Shown here in pieces: positions 41,901 to 54,814 of a stretch of DNA of 64,000 bases. The notes under the pieces are model-generated. The model had not been told where the DNA came from and searched no databases. It saw only the letters and a list, made by a program, of their open reading frames with translations. A program made the translations under genes and the position numbers. Source of the DNA: Oasisia sp. SBJ-2009 (Eukaryota; Annelida; Polychaeta; Sabellida; Siboglinidae); contig OZ024855.1 of assembly GCA_964017155.1 (NCBI GenBank), positions 1,795,279 to 1,859,278 of the forward strand, written 5' to 3'. How positions within the stretch are numbered: position 1 is the stretch's first letter; every line of letters starts with the position of its first letter.

Positions 41901-44400
41901 GAGTGAGGGACAGGGTCAGTGGTACTGTAAGTACAAGTTGAGTGAGAGTGAGGGACAGGGCCAGTGGTACTGTAAGTACAAGTTGAGTGAGGGACAGGGT
42001 CAGTGGTACTGTAAGTACAAGTTGAGTGAGAGTGAGGGACAGGGCCAGTGGTACTGTAAGTACAAGTTGAGTGAGAGTGAGGGACAGGGCCAGTGGTACT
42101 GTAAGTACAAGTTGAGTGAGGGACAGGGTCAGTGGTACTGTAAGTACAAGTTGAGTGAGAGTGGGGGACAGGGCCAGTGGTACTGTAAGTACAAGTTGAG
42201 TGAGGGACAGGGCCAGTGGTACTGTAAGTACAAGTTGAGTGAGGGACAGGGTCAGTGGTACTGTAAGTACAAGTTGAGTGAGAGTGAGGGACAGGGCCAG
42301 TGGTACTGTAAGTACAAGTTGAGTGAGGGACAGGGCCAGTGGTACTGTAAGAACAAGTTGAGTGAGGGACAGGGCCAGTGGTACTGTAATCACAAGTTGA
42401 GTGAGGGACAGGGCCAGTGGTACTGTAAGTACAAGTTGAGTGAGAGTGAGGGACAGGGCCAGTGGTACTGTAAGTACAAGTTGAGTGAGGGACAGGGTCA
42501 GTGGTACTGTAAGTACAAGTTGAGTGAGAGTGAGGGACAGGGCCAGTGGTACTGTAAGTACAAGTTGAGTGAGGGACAGGGTCAGTGGTACTGTAAGTAC
42601 AAGTTGAGTGAGAGTGAGGGACAGGGCCAGTGGTACTGTAAGTACAAGTTGAGTGAGGGACAGGGTCAGTGGTACTGTAAGTACAAGTTGAGTGAGGGAC
42701 AGGGTCAGTGGTACTGTAAGTACAAGTTGAGTGAGGGACAGGGCAGTGGTACTGTAAGTACAAGTTGAGTGAGGGACAGGGTCAGTGGTACTGTAAGTAC
42801 AAGTTGAGTGAGGGACAGGGTCAGTGGTACTGTAAGTACAACTTGAGTGAGAGTGAGGGACAGGGCCAGTGGTACTGTAAGTACAAGTTGAGTGAGAGAC
42901 AGGGTCAGTGGTACTGTAAGTACAACTTGAGTGAGAGTGAGGGACAGGGCCAGTGGTACTGTAAGTACAAGTTGAGTGAGAGACAGGGTCAGTGGTACTG
43001 TAAGTACAACTTGAGTGAGAGTGAGGGACAGGGCCAGTGGTACTGTAAGTACAACTTGAGTGAGAGTGAGGGACAGGGCCAGTGGTACTGTAAGTACAAG
43101 TTGAGTGAGGGACAGGGTCAGTGGTACTGTAAGTACAACTTGAGTGAGAGTGAGGGACAGGGCCAGTGGTACTGTAAGTACAAGTTGAGTGAGGGACAGG
43201 GCCAGTGGTACTGTAAGTACAAGTTGAGTGAGAGTGAGGGACAGGGCCAGTGGTACTGTAAGTACAAGTTGAGTGAGAGTGAGGGACTGGGTCAGTGGTA
43301 CTGTAAGTACAAGTTGAGTGAGGGACAGGGTCAGTGGTACTGTAAGCACAAGTTGAGTGAGAGTGAGGGACAGGGTCAGTGGTACTGTAATCACAAGTTG
43401 AGTGAGAGTGAGGGACAGGGTCAGTGGTACTGTAAGTACAAGTTGAGTGAGGGACAGGGTCAGTGGTACTGTAAGTACAACTTGAGTGAGAGTGAGGGAC
43501 AGGGCCAGTGGTACTGTAAGTACAAGTTGAGTGAGAGACAGGGTCAGTGGTACTGTAAGTACAACTTGAGTGAGAGTGAGGGACAGGGCCAGTGGTACTG
43601 TAAGTACAAGTTGAGTGAGAGACAGGGTCAGTGGTACTGTAAGTACAACTTGAGTGAGAGTGAGGGACAGGGCCAGTGGTACTGTAAGTACAACTTGAGT
43701 GAGAGTGAGGGACAGGGCCAGTGGTACTGTAAGTACAAGTTGAGTGAGGGACAGGGTCAGTGGTACTGTAAGTACAACTTGAGTGAGAGTGAGGGACAGG
43801 GCCAGTGGTACTCTAAGTACAAGTTGAGTGAGGGACAGGGCCAGTGGTACTGTAAGTACAAGTTGAGTGAGAGTGAGGGACAGGGCCAGTGGTACTGTAA
43901 GTACAAGTTGAGTGAGAGTGAGGGACTGGGTCAGTGGTACTGTAAGTACAAGTTGAGTGAGGGACAGGGTCAGTGGTACTGTAAGCACAAGTTGAGTGAG
44001 AGTGAGGGACAGGGTCAGTGGTACTGTAATCACAAGTTGAGTGAGAGTGAGGGACAGGGTCAGTGGTACTGTAAGTACAAGTTGAGTGAGAGAGAGGGTC
44101 AGTTGTACTGTAAGTACAAGTTGAGTGAGAGTGAGGGACAGGGTCAGTGGTACTGTAAGCACAAGTTGAGTGAGAGTGAGGGACAGGGCCAGTGGTACTG
44201 TAAGTACAAGTTGAGTGAGAGACAGGGTCAGTTGTACTGTAAGTACAAGTTGAGTGAGAGTGAGGGACAGGGTCAGTGGTACTGTAAGTACAAGTTGAGT
44301 GAGAGTGAGGGACAGGGTCAGTGGTACTGTAAGTACAAGTTGAGTGAGGGACAGGGTCAGTGGTACTGTAAGTACAAGTTGAGTGAGAGTGAGGGACAGG
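35940..44400. repeat. higher-order tandem duplication, period about 4231 bp
   Basis: Marker features repeat 4231 bp apart: an in-frame TAATG variant (36070 and 40301), the 38-bp frameshift units (near 37646/41877 and 38512/42743), and the open-frame starts 36085/40316, 37668/41899 and 38534/42765. The right-hand limit is approximate. Confidence 0.8.
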
Positions 44401-47400
44401 GTCAGTGGTACTGTAAGTACAAGTTGAGTGAGAGACAGGGACAGGGCCAGTGGTACTGTAAGTATAAGTTGAGTGAGAGTGAGGGACAGGGTCAGTGGTA
44501 CTGTAAGTACAAGTTGAGTGAGAGTGAGGGACAGGGTCAGTGGTACTGTAAGTACAAGTTGAGTGAGGGACAGGGCCAGTGGTACTGTAAGTACAAGTTG
44601 AGTGAGAGTGAGGGACAGGGCCAGTGGTACTATAAGTACAAGTTGAGTGAGAGACAGGGACAGGGCCAGTGGTACTGTAAGTACAAGTTGAGTGAGAGTG
44701 AGGGACAGGGTCAGTGGTACTGTAAGTATAAGTTGAGTGAGGGACAGGGCCAGTGGTACTGTAAGTACAAGTTGAGTGAGAGTGAGGGACAGGGTCAGTG
44801 GTACTGTAAGTACAAGTTGAGTGAGAGTGAGGGACAGGGCCAGTGGTACTGTAAGTACAAGTTGAGTGAGAGTGAGGGACAGGGCCAGTGGTACTGTAAG
44901 TACAAGTTGAGTGAGAGACAGGGTCAGTTGTACTGTAAGCACAAGTTGAGTGAGAGTGAGGGACATGGTCAGTGGTACTGTAAGTACAAGTTTAGTGAGA
45001 GTGAGGGACAGGGCCAGTGGTACTGTAAGTACAACTTGAGTGAAAGTGAAGGACAGGGCCAGTGGTACTGTAAGTACAAGTTGAGTGAGAGTGAGGGACA
45101 GGGCCAGTGGTACTGTAAGTACAAGTTGAGTGAGAGTGAGGGACAGGGCCAGTGGTACTGTAAGTACAACTTGAGTGAGAGTGAGGGACAGGGCCAGTGG
45201 TACTGTAAGTACAAGTTGAGTGAGAGTGAGGGACAGGGCCAGTGGTACTGTAAGTACAAGTTGAGTGAGAGTGAGGGACAGGGCCAGTGGTACTGTAAGT
45301 ACAAGTTGAGTGAGAGTGAGGGACAGGGCCAGTGGTACTGTAAGTACAAGTTGAGTGAGAGACAGGGTCAGTTGTACTGTAAGCACAAGTTGAGTGAGAG
45401 TGAGGGACATGGTCAGTGGTACTGTAAGTACAAGTTGAGTGAGAGTGAGGGACAGGGCCAGTGGTACTGTAAGTACAACTTGAGTGAGAGTGAGGGACAG
45501 GGCCAGTGGTACTGTAAGTACAAGTTGAGTGAGAGACAGGGTCAGTGGTACTGTAAGTACAACTTGAGTGAGAGTGAGGGACAGGGCCAGTGGTACTGTA
45601 AGTACAAGTTGAGTGAGAGACAGGGTCAGTGGTACTGTAAGTACAAGTTGAGTGAGAGTGAGGGACAGGGCCAGTGGTACTGTAAGTACAACTTGAGTGA
45701 GAGTGAGGGACAGGGCCAGTGGTACTGTAAGTACAAGTTGAGTGAGGGACAGGGCCAGTGGTACTGTAAGTACAAGTTGAGTGAGAGTGAGGGACAGGGC
45801 CAGTGGTACTGTAAGTACAAGTTGAGTGAGAGTGAGGGACTGGGTCAGTGGTACTGTAAGTACAAGTTGAGTGAGGGACAGGGTCAGTGGTACTGTAAGC
45901 ACAAGTTGAGTGAGAGTGAGGGACAGGGTCAGTGGTACTGTAATCACAAGTTGAGTGAGAGTGAGGGACAGGGTCAGTGGTACTGTAAGTACAAGTTGAG
46001 TGAGGGACAGGGTCAGTGGTACTGTAAGTACAACTTGAGTGAGAGTGAGGGACAGGGCCAGTGGTACTGTAAGTACAAGTTGAGTGAGAGACAGGGTCAG
46101 TGGTACTGTAAGTACAACTTGAGTGAGAGTGAGGGACAGGGCCAGTGGTACTGTAAGTACAAGTTGAGTGAGAGACAGGGTCAGTGGTACTGTAAGTACA
46201 ACTTGAGTGAGAGTGAGGGACAGGGCCAGTGGTACTGTAAGTACAACTTGAGTGAGAGTGAGGGACAGGGCCAGTGGTACTGTAAGTACAAGTTGAGTGA
46301 GGGACAGGGTCAGTGGTACTGTAAGTACAACTTGAGTGAGAGTGAGGGACAGGGCCAGTGGTACTGTAAGTACAAGTTGAGTGAGGGACAGGGCCAGTGG
46401 TACTGTAAGTACAAGTTGAGTGAGAGTGAGGGACAGGGCCAGTGGTACTGTAAGTACAAGTTGAGTGAGAGTGAGGGACTGGGTCAGTGGTACTGTAAGT
46501 ACAAGTTGAGTGAGGGACAGGGTCAGTGGTACTGTAAGCACAAGTTGAGTGAGAGTGAGGGACAGGGCCAGTGGTACTGTAAGTACAAGTTGAGTGAGAG
46601 ACAGGGTCAGTGGTACTGTAAGTACAAGTTGAGTGAGAGTGAGGGACAGGGTCAGTGGTACTGTAAGTACAAGTTGAGTGAGAGTGAGGGACAGGGCTAG
46701 TGGTACTGTAAGTACAAGTTGAGTGAGAGTGAGGGACAGGGTCAGTGGTTCTGTAAGTACAAGTTGAGTGAGAGACAGGGCCAGTGGTACTGTAAGTACA
46801 AGTTGAGTGAGAGTGAGGGACAGGGCCAGTGGTACTGTAAGTACAAGTTGAGTGAGAGTGAGGGACAGGGCTAGTGGTACTGTAAGTACAAGTTGAGTGA
46901 GAGACAGGGCCAGTGGTACTGTAAGTACAAGTTGAGTGAGAGTGAGGGACAGGGCTAGTGGTACTGTAAGTACAAGTTGAATGAGGGACAGGCCCAGTGG
47001 TACTGTAAGTACAAGTTGAGTGAGAGTGAGGGACAGGGCCAGTGGTACTGTAAGTACAAGTTGAGTGAGAGACAGGGCCAGTGGTAATGTAAGTACAAGT
47101 TGAGTGAGGGACAGGGCCAGTGGTACTGTAAGTACAAGTTGAGTGAGGGACAGGGTCAGTGGTACTGTAAGTACAAGTTGAGTGAGAGTGAGGGACAGGG
47201 CCAGTGGTACTGTAAGTACAAGTTGAGTGAGGGACAGGGTCAGTGGTACTGTAAGTACAAGTTGAGTGAGAGTGAGGGACAGGGCCAGTGGTACTGTAAG
47301 TACAAGTTGAGTGATGGACAGGGCCAGTGGTACTGTAAGTACAAGTTGAGTGAGGGACAGGGCCAGTGGTACTGTAATCACAAGTTGAGTGAGGGACAGG

Positions 47401-50400
47401 GCCAGTGGTACTGTAAGTACAAGTTGAGTGAGAGTGAGGGACAGGGCCAGTGGTACTGTAAGCACAAGTTGAGTGAGAGTGGGGGACAGGGCCAGTGGTA
47501 CTGTAAGAACAAGTTGAGTGAGGGACAGGGCCAGTGGTACTGTAAGTACAAGTTGGGTGAGGGACCGGGTCAGTGGTACTGTAAGTACAAGTTGAGTGAG
47601 AGTGAGGGACAGGGCCAGTGGTACTGTAAGCACAAGTTGAGTGAGGGACAGGGCCAGTGGTACTGTAAGTACAAGTTGAGTGAGAGTGAGGGACAGGGCC
47701 AGTGGTACTGTAAGTACAAGTTGAGTGAGGGACAGGGTCAGTGGTACTGTAAGTACAAGTTGAGTGAGAGTGAGGGACAGGGCCAGTGGTACTGTAAGTA
47801 CAAGTTGAGTGAGGGACAGGGTCAGTGGTACTGTAAGTACAAGTTGAGTGGGAGTGAGGGACAGGGCCAGTGGTACTGTAAGTACAAGTTGAGTGAGGGA
47901 CAGGGCCAGTGGTACTGTAAGTACAAGTTGAGTGAGGGACAGGGTCAGTGGTACTGTAAGTACAAGTTGAGTGAGAGTGAGGGACAGGGCCAGTGGTACT
48001 GTAAGTACAAGTTGAGTGAGGGACAGGGCCAGTGGTACTGTAAGTACAAGTTGAGTGAGAGTGAGGGACAGGGCCAGTGGTACTGTAATCACAAGTTGAG
48101 TGAGGGACAGGGTCAGTGGTACTGTAAGTACAAGTTGAGTGAGAGTGAGGGACCGGGCCAGTGGTATTGTAAGCACAAGTTGAGTGAGAGTGAGGGACAG
48201 GGCCAGTGGTACTGTAAGTACAAGTTGAGTGAGGGACAGGGCCAGTGGTACTGTAAGTACAAGTTGGGTGAGGGACAGGGTCAGTGGTACTGTAAGTACA
48301 AGTTGAGTGAGAGTGAGGGACAGGGTCAGTGGTACTGTAAGTACAAGTTGAGTGAGAGTGAGGGACAGGGCCAGTGGTACTGTAAGTACAAGTTGGGTGA
48401 GGGACAGGGTCAGTGGTACTGTAAGTACAAGTTGAGTGAGAGTGAGGGACAGGGCCAGTGGTACTGTAAGCACAAGTTGAGTGAGGGACAGGGCCAGTGG
48501 TACTGTAAGTACAAGTTGAGTGAGAGTGAGGGACAGAGCCAGTGGTACTGTAAGTACAAGTTGAGTGAGGGACAGGGTCAGTGGTACTGTAAGTACAAGT
48601 TGAGTGAGAGTGAGGGACAGGGCCAGTGGTACTGTAAGTACAAGTTGAGTGAGGGACAGGGCAGTGGTACTGTAAGTACAAGTTGAGTGAGGGACAGGGT
48701 CAGTGGTACTGTAAGTACAAGTTGAGTGAGAGTGAGGGACAGGGCCAGTGGTACTGTAAGTACAAGTTGAGTGAGGGACAGGGTCAGTGGTACTGTAAGT
48801 ACAAGTTGAGTGAGAGTGAGGGACAGGGCCAGTGGTACTGTAAGTACAAGTTGAGTGAGAGTGAGGGACAGGGCCAGTGGTACTGTAAGTACAAGTTGAG
48901 TGAGGGACAGGGTCAGTGGTACTGTAAGTACAAGTTGAGTGAGAGTGGGGGACAGGGCCAGTGGTACTGTAAGTACAAGTTGAGTGAGGGACAGGGCCAG
49001 TGGTACTGTAAGTACAAGTTGAGTGAGGGACAGGGTCAGTGGTACTGTAAGTACAAGTTGAGTGAGAGTGAGGGACAGGGCCAGTGGTACTGTAAGTACA
49101 AGTTGAGTGAGGGACAGGGCCAGTGGTACTGTAAGAACAAGTTGAGTGAGGGACAGGGCCAGTGGTACTGTAATCACAAGTTGAGTGAGGGACAGGGCCA
49201 GTGGTACTGTAAGTACAAGTTGAGTGAGAGTGAGGGACAGGGCCAGTGGTACTGTAAGTACAAGTTGAGTGAGGGACAGGGTCAGTGGTACTGTAAGTAC
49301 AAGTTGAGTGAGAGTGAGGGACAGGGCCAGTGGTACTGTAAGTACAAGTTGAGTGAGGGACAGGGTCAGTGGTACTGTAAGTACAAGTTGAGTGAGAGTG
49401 AGGGACAGGGCCAGTGGTACTGTAAGTACAAGTTGAGTGAGGGACAGGGTCAGTGGTACTGTAAGTACAAGTTGAGTGAGGGACAGGGTCAGTGGTACTG
49501 TAAGTACAAGTTGAGTGAGGGACAGGGCAGTGGTACTGTAAGTACAAGTTGAGTGAGGGACAGGGTCAGTGGTACTGTAAGTACAAGTTGAGTGAGGGAC
49601 AGGGTCAGTGGTACTGTAAGTACAACTTGAGTGAGAGTGAGGGACAGGGCCAGTGGTACTGTAAGTACAAGTTGAGTGAGAGACAGGGTCAGTGGTACTG
49701 TAAGTACAACTTGAGTGAGAGTGAGGGACAGGGCCAGTGGTACTGTAAGTACAAGTTGAGTGAGAGACAGGGTCAGTGGTACTGTAAGTACAACTTGAGT
49801 GAGAGTGAGGGACAGGGCCAGTGGTACTGTAAGTACAACTTGAGTGAGAGTGAGGGACAGGGCCAGTGGTACTGTAAGTACAAGTTGAGTGAGGGACAGG
49901 GTCAGTGGTACTGTAAGTACAACTTGAGTGAGAGTGAGGGACAGGGCCAGTGGTACTGTAAGTACAAGTTGAGTGAGGGACAGGGCCAGTGGTACTGTAA
50001 GTACAAGTTGAGTGAGAGTGAGGGACAGGGCCAGTGGTACTGTAAGTACAAGTTGAGTGAGAGTGAGGGACTGGGTCAGTGGTACTGTAAGTACAAGTTG
50101 AGTGAGGGACAGGGTCAGTGGTACTGTAAGCACAAGTTGAGTGAGAGTGAGGGACAGGGTCAGTGGTACTGTAATCACAAGTTGAGTGAGAGTGAGGGAC
50201 AGGGTCAGTGGTACTGTAAGTACAAGTTGAGTGAGGGACAGGGTCAGTGGTACTGTAAGTACAACTTGAGTGAGAGTGAGGGACAGGGCCAGTGGTACTG
50301 TAAGTACAAGTTGAGTGAGAGACAGGGTCAGTGGTACTGTAAGTACAACTTGAGTGAGAGTGAGGGACAGGGCCAGTGGTACTGTAAGTACAACTTGAGT

Positions 50401-53400
50401 GAGAGTGAGGGACAGGGCCAGTGGTACTGTAAGTACAAGTTGAGTGAGGGACAGGGTCAGTGGTACTGTAAGTACAACTTGAGTGAGAGTGAGGGACAGG
50501 GCCAGTGGTACTCTAAGTACAAGTTGAGTGAGGGACAGGGCCAGTGGTACTGTAAGTACAAGTTGAGTGAGAGTGAGGGACAGGGCCAGTGGTACTGTAA
50601 GTACAAGTTGAGTGAGAGTGAGGGACTGGGTCAGTGGTACTGTAAGTACAAGTTGAGTGAGGGACAGGGTCAGTGGTACTGTAAGCACAAGTTGAGTGAG
50701 AGTGAGGGACAGGGTCAGTGGTACTGTAATCACAAGTTGAGTGAGAGTGAGGGACAGGGTCAGTGGTACTGTAAGTACAAGTTGAGTGAGAGAGAGGGTC
50801 AGTTGTACTGTAAGTACAAGTTGAGTGAGAGTGAGGGACAGGGTCAGTGGTACTGTAAGCACAAGTTGAGTGAGAGTGAGGGACAGGGCCAGTGGTACTG
50901 TAAGTACAAGTTGAGTGAGAGACAGGGTCAGTTGTACTGTAAGTACAAGTTGAGTGAGAGTGAGGGACAGGGTCAGTGGTACTGTAAGTACAAGTTGAGT
51001 GAGAGTGAGGGACAGGGTCAGTGGTACTGTAAGTACAAGTTGAGTGAGGGACAGGGTCAGTGGTACTGTAAGTACAAGTTGAGTGAGAGTGAGGGACAGG
51101 GTCAGTGGTACTGTAAGTACAAGTTGAGTGAGAGACAGGGACAGGGCCAGTGGTACTGTAAGTATAAGTTGAGTGAGAGTGAGGGACAGGGTCAGTGGTA
51201 CTGTAAGTACAAGTTGAGTGAGAGTGAGGGACAGGGTCAGTGGTACTGTAAGTACAAGTTGAGTGAGGGACAGGGCCAGTGGTACTGTAAGTACAAGTTG
51301 AGTGAGAGTGAGGGACAGGGCCAGTGGTACTATAAGTACAAGTTGAGTGAGAGACAGGGACAGGGCCAGTGGTACTGTAAGTACAAGTTGAGTGAGAGTG
51401 AGGGACAGGGTCAGTGGTACTGTAAGTATAAGTTGAGTGAGGGACAGGGCCAGTGGTACTGTAAGTACAAGTTGAGTGAGAGTGAGGGACAGGGTCAGTG
51501 GTACTGTAAGTACAAGTTGAGTGAGAGTGAGGGACAGGGCCAGTGGTACTGTAAGTACAAGTTGAGTGAGAGTGAGGGACAGGGCCAGTGGTACTGTAAG
51601 TACAAGTTGAGTGAGAGACAGGGTCAGTTGTACTGTAAGCACAAGTTGAGTGAGAGTGAGGGACATGGTCAGTGGTACTGTAAGTACAAGTTTAGTGAGA
51701 GTGAGGGACAGGGCCAGTGGTACTGTAAGTACAACTTGAGTGAGAGTGAAGGACAGGGCCAGTGGTACTGTAAGTACAAGTTGAGTGAGAGTGAGGGACA
51801 GGGCCAGTGGTACTGTAAGTACAAGTTGAGTGAGAGTGAGGGACAGGGCCAGTGGTACTGTAAGTACAACTTGAGTGAGAGTGAGGGACAGGGCCAGTGG
51901 TACTGTAAGTACAAGTTGAGTGAGAGTGAGGGACAGGGCCAGTGGTACTGTAAGTACAAGTTGAGTGAGAGTGAGGGACAGGGCCAGTGGTACTGTAAGT
52001 ACAAGTTGAGTGAGAGTGAGGGACAGGGCCAGTGGTACTGTAAGTACAAGTTGAGTGAGAGACAGGGTCAGTTGTACTGTAAGCACAAGTTGAGTGAGAG
52101 TGAGGGACATGGTCAGTGGTACTGTAAGTACAAGTTGAGTGAGAGTGAGGGACAGGGCCAGTGGTACTGTAAGTACAACTTGAGTGAGAGTGAGGGACAG
52201 GGCCAGTGGTACTGTAAGTACAAGTTGAGTGAGAGACAGGGTCAGTGGTACTGTAAGTACAACTTGAGTGAGAGTGAGGGACAGGGCCAGTGGTACTGTA
52301 AGTACAAGTTGAGTGAGAGACAGGGTCAGTGGTACTGTAAGTACAAGTTGAGTGAGAGTGAGGGACAGGGCCAGTGGTACTGTAAGTACAACTTGAGTGA
52401 GAGTGAGGGACAGGGCCAGTGGTACTGTAAGTACAAGTTGAGTGAGGGACAGGGTCAGTGGTACTGTAAGTACAACTTGAGTGAGAGTGAGGGACAGGGT
52501 CAGTGGTACTGTAAGTACAACTTGAGTGAGAGTGAGGGACAGGGCCAGTGGTACTGTAAGTACAAGTTGAGTGAGAGACAGGGTCAGTGGTACTGTAATC
52601 ACAAGTTGAGTGAGAGTGAGGGACATGGTCAGTGGTACTGTAAGTACAAGTTGAGTGAGAGTGAGGGACAGGGTCAGTGGTACTGTACGTACAAGTTGAG
52701 TGAGAGTGAGGGACAGGGTCAGTGGTACTGAAAGTACAAGTTGAGTGAGAGTGAGGGACAGGGCCAGTGGTACTGTAAGCACAACTTGAGTGAGAGACAG
52801 GGCCAGTGGTACTGTAAGTACAAGTTGAGTGAGAGACAGGGCCAGTGGTACTGTAAGTACAAGTTGAGTGAGAGTGAGGGACAGGGCCAGTGGTACTGTA
52901 AGTACAAGTTGAGTGAGAGTGAGGGACAGGGCTAGTGGTACTGTAAGTACAAGTTGAGTGAGAGACAGGGCCAGTGGTACTGTAAGTACAAGTTGAGTGA
53001 GAGTGAGGGACAGGGCTAGTGGTACTGTAAGTACAAGTTGAGTGAGGGACAGGCCCAGTGGTACTGTAAGTACAAGTTAAGTGAGAGTGAGGGACAGGGC
53101 CAGTGGTACTGTAAGTACAAGTTGAGTGAGAGACAGGGTCAGTGGTACTGTAAGTACAAGTTGAGTGAGAGTGAGGGACAGGGCCAGTGGTACTGTAAGT
53201 ACAAGTTGAGTGAGAGACAGGGTCAGTGGTACTGTAAGTACAAGTTGAGTGAGAGTGAGGGACAGGGCCAGTGGTACTGTAAGTACAAGTTGAGTGAGAG
53301 ACAGGGTCAGTGGTACTGTAAGTACAAGTTGAGTGAGAGTGAGGGACAGGGCCAGTGGTACTGTAAGTACAAGTTGAGTGAGAGACAGGGTCAGTGGTAC

Positions 53401-53500
53401 TGTAAGTACAAGTTGAGTGAGAGTGAGGGACAGGGCCAGTGGTACTGTAAGTACAAGTTGAGTGAGAGACAGGGTCACTGGTACTGTAAGTACAAGTTGA
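40171..53500. repeat. higher-order tandem duplication, period about 6784 bp
   Basis: Markers at 40316, 41899 and 42765 recur at 47100, 48683 and 49549. The right copy lacks one 84-bp dimer, since the GAGAGAGGGTCAG marker is at 44090 and 50790, 6700 bp apart. The right-hand limit is approximate. Confidence 0.8.
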
Positions 53501-54814
53501 GTGAGAGTGAGGGACAGGGCCAGTGGTACTGTAAGTACAAGTTGAGTGAGGGACAGGGCCAGTGGTACTGTAATCACAAGTTGAGTGAGGGACAGGGCCT
53601 GTGGTACTGTAAGTACAAGTTGAGTGAGAGTGAGGGACAGGGCCAGTGGTACTGTAAGTACAAGTTGAGTGAGGGACAGGGTCAGTGGTACTGTAAGTAC
53701 AAGTTGAGTGAGAGTGAGGGACAGGGCCAGTGGTACTGTAAGTACAAGTTGAGTGAGGGACAGGGTCAGTGGTACTGTAAGTACAAGTTGAGTGAGAGTG
53801 AGGGACAGGGCCAGTGGTACTGTAAGTACAAGTTGAGTGAGAGTGGGGGACAGGGCCAGTGGTACTGTAAGTACAAGTTGAGTGAGGGACAGGGTCAGTG
53901 GTACTGTAAGTACAAGTTGAGTGAGAGTGGGGGACAGGGCCAGTGGTACTGTAAGTACAAGTTGAGTGAGGGACAGGGCCAGTGGTACTGTAAGTACAAG
54001 TTGAGTGAGGGACAGGGTCAGTGGTACTGTAAGTACAAGTTGAGTGAGAGTGAGGGACAGGGCCAGTGGTACTGTAAGAACAAGTTGAGTGAGGGACAGG
54101 GCCAGTGGTACTGTAATCACAAGTTGAGTGAGGGACAGGGCCAGTGGTACTGTAAGTACAAGTTGAGTGAGAGTGAGGGACAGGGCCAGTGGTACTGTAA
54201 GTACAAGTTGAGTGAGGGACAGGGTCAGTGGTACTGTAAGTACAAGTTGAGTGAGAGTGAGGGACAGGGCCAGTGGTACTGTAAGAACAAGTTGAGTGAG
54301 GGACAGGGCCAGTGGTACTGTAATCACAAGTTGAGTGAGGGACAGGGCCAGTGGTACTGTAAGTACAAGTTGAGTGAGAGTGAGGGACAGGGCCAGTGGT
54401 ACTGTAAGTACAAGTTGAGTGAGGGACAGGGTCAGTGGTACTGTAAGTACAAGTTGAGTGAGAGTGAGGGACAGGGCCAGTGGTACTGTAAGTACAAGTT
54501 GAGTGAGGGACAGGGTCAGTGGTACTGTAAGTACAAGTTGAGTGAGGGACAGGGTCAGTGGTACTGTAAGTACAAGTTGAGTGAGGGACAGGGCAGTGGT
54601 ACTGTAAGTACAAGTTGAGTGAGGGACAGGGTCAGTGGTACTGTAAGTACAAGTTGAGTGAGGGACAGGGTCAGTGGTACTGTAAGTACAACTTGAGTGA
54701 GAGTGAGGGACAGGGCCAGTGGTACTGTAAGTACAAGTTGAGTGAGGGACAGGGTCAGTGGTACTGTAAGTACAAGTTGAGTGAGGGACAGGGCAGTGGT
54801 ACTGTAAGTACAAG

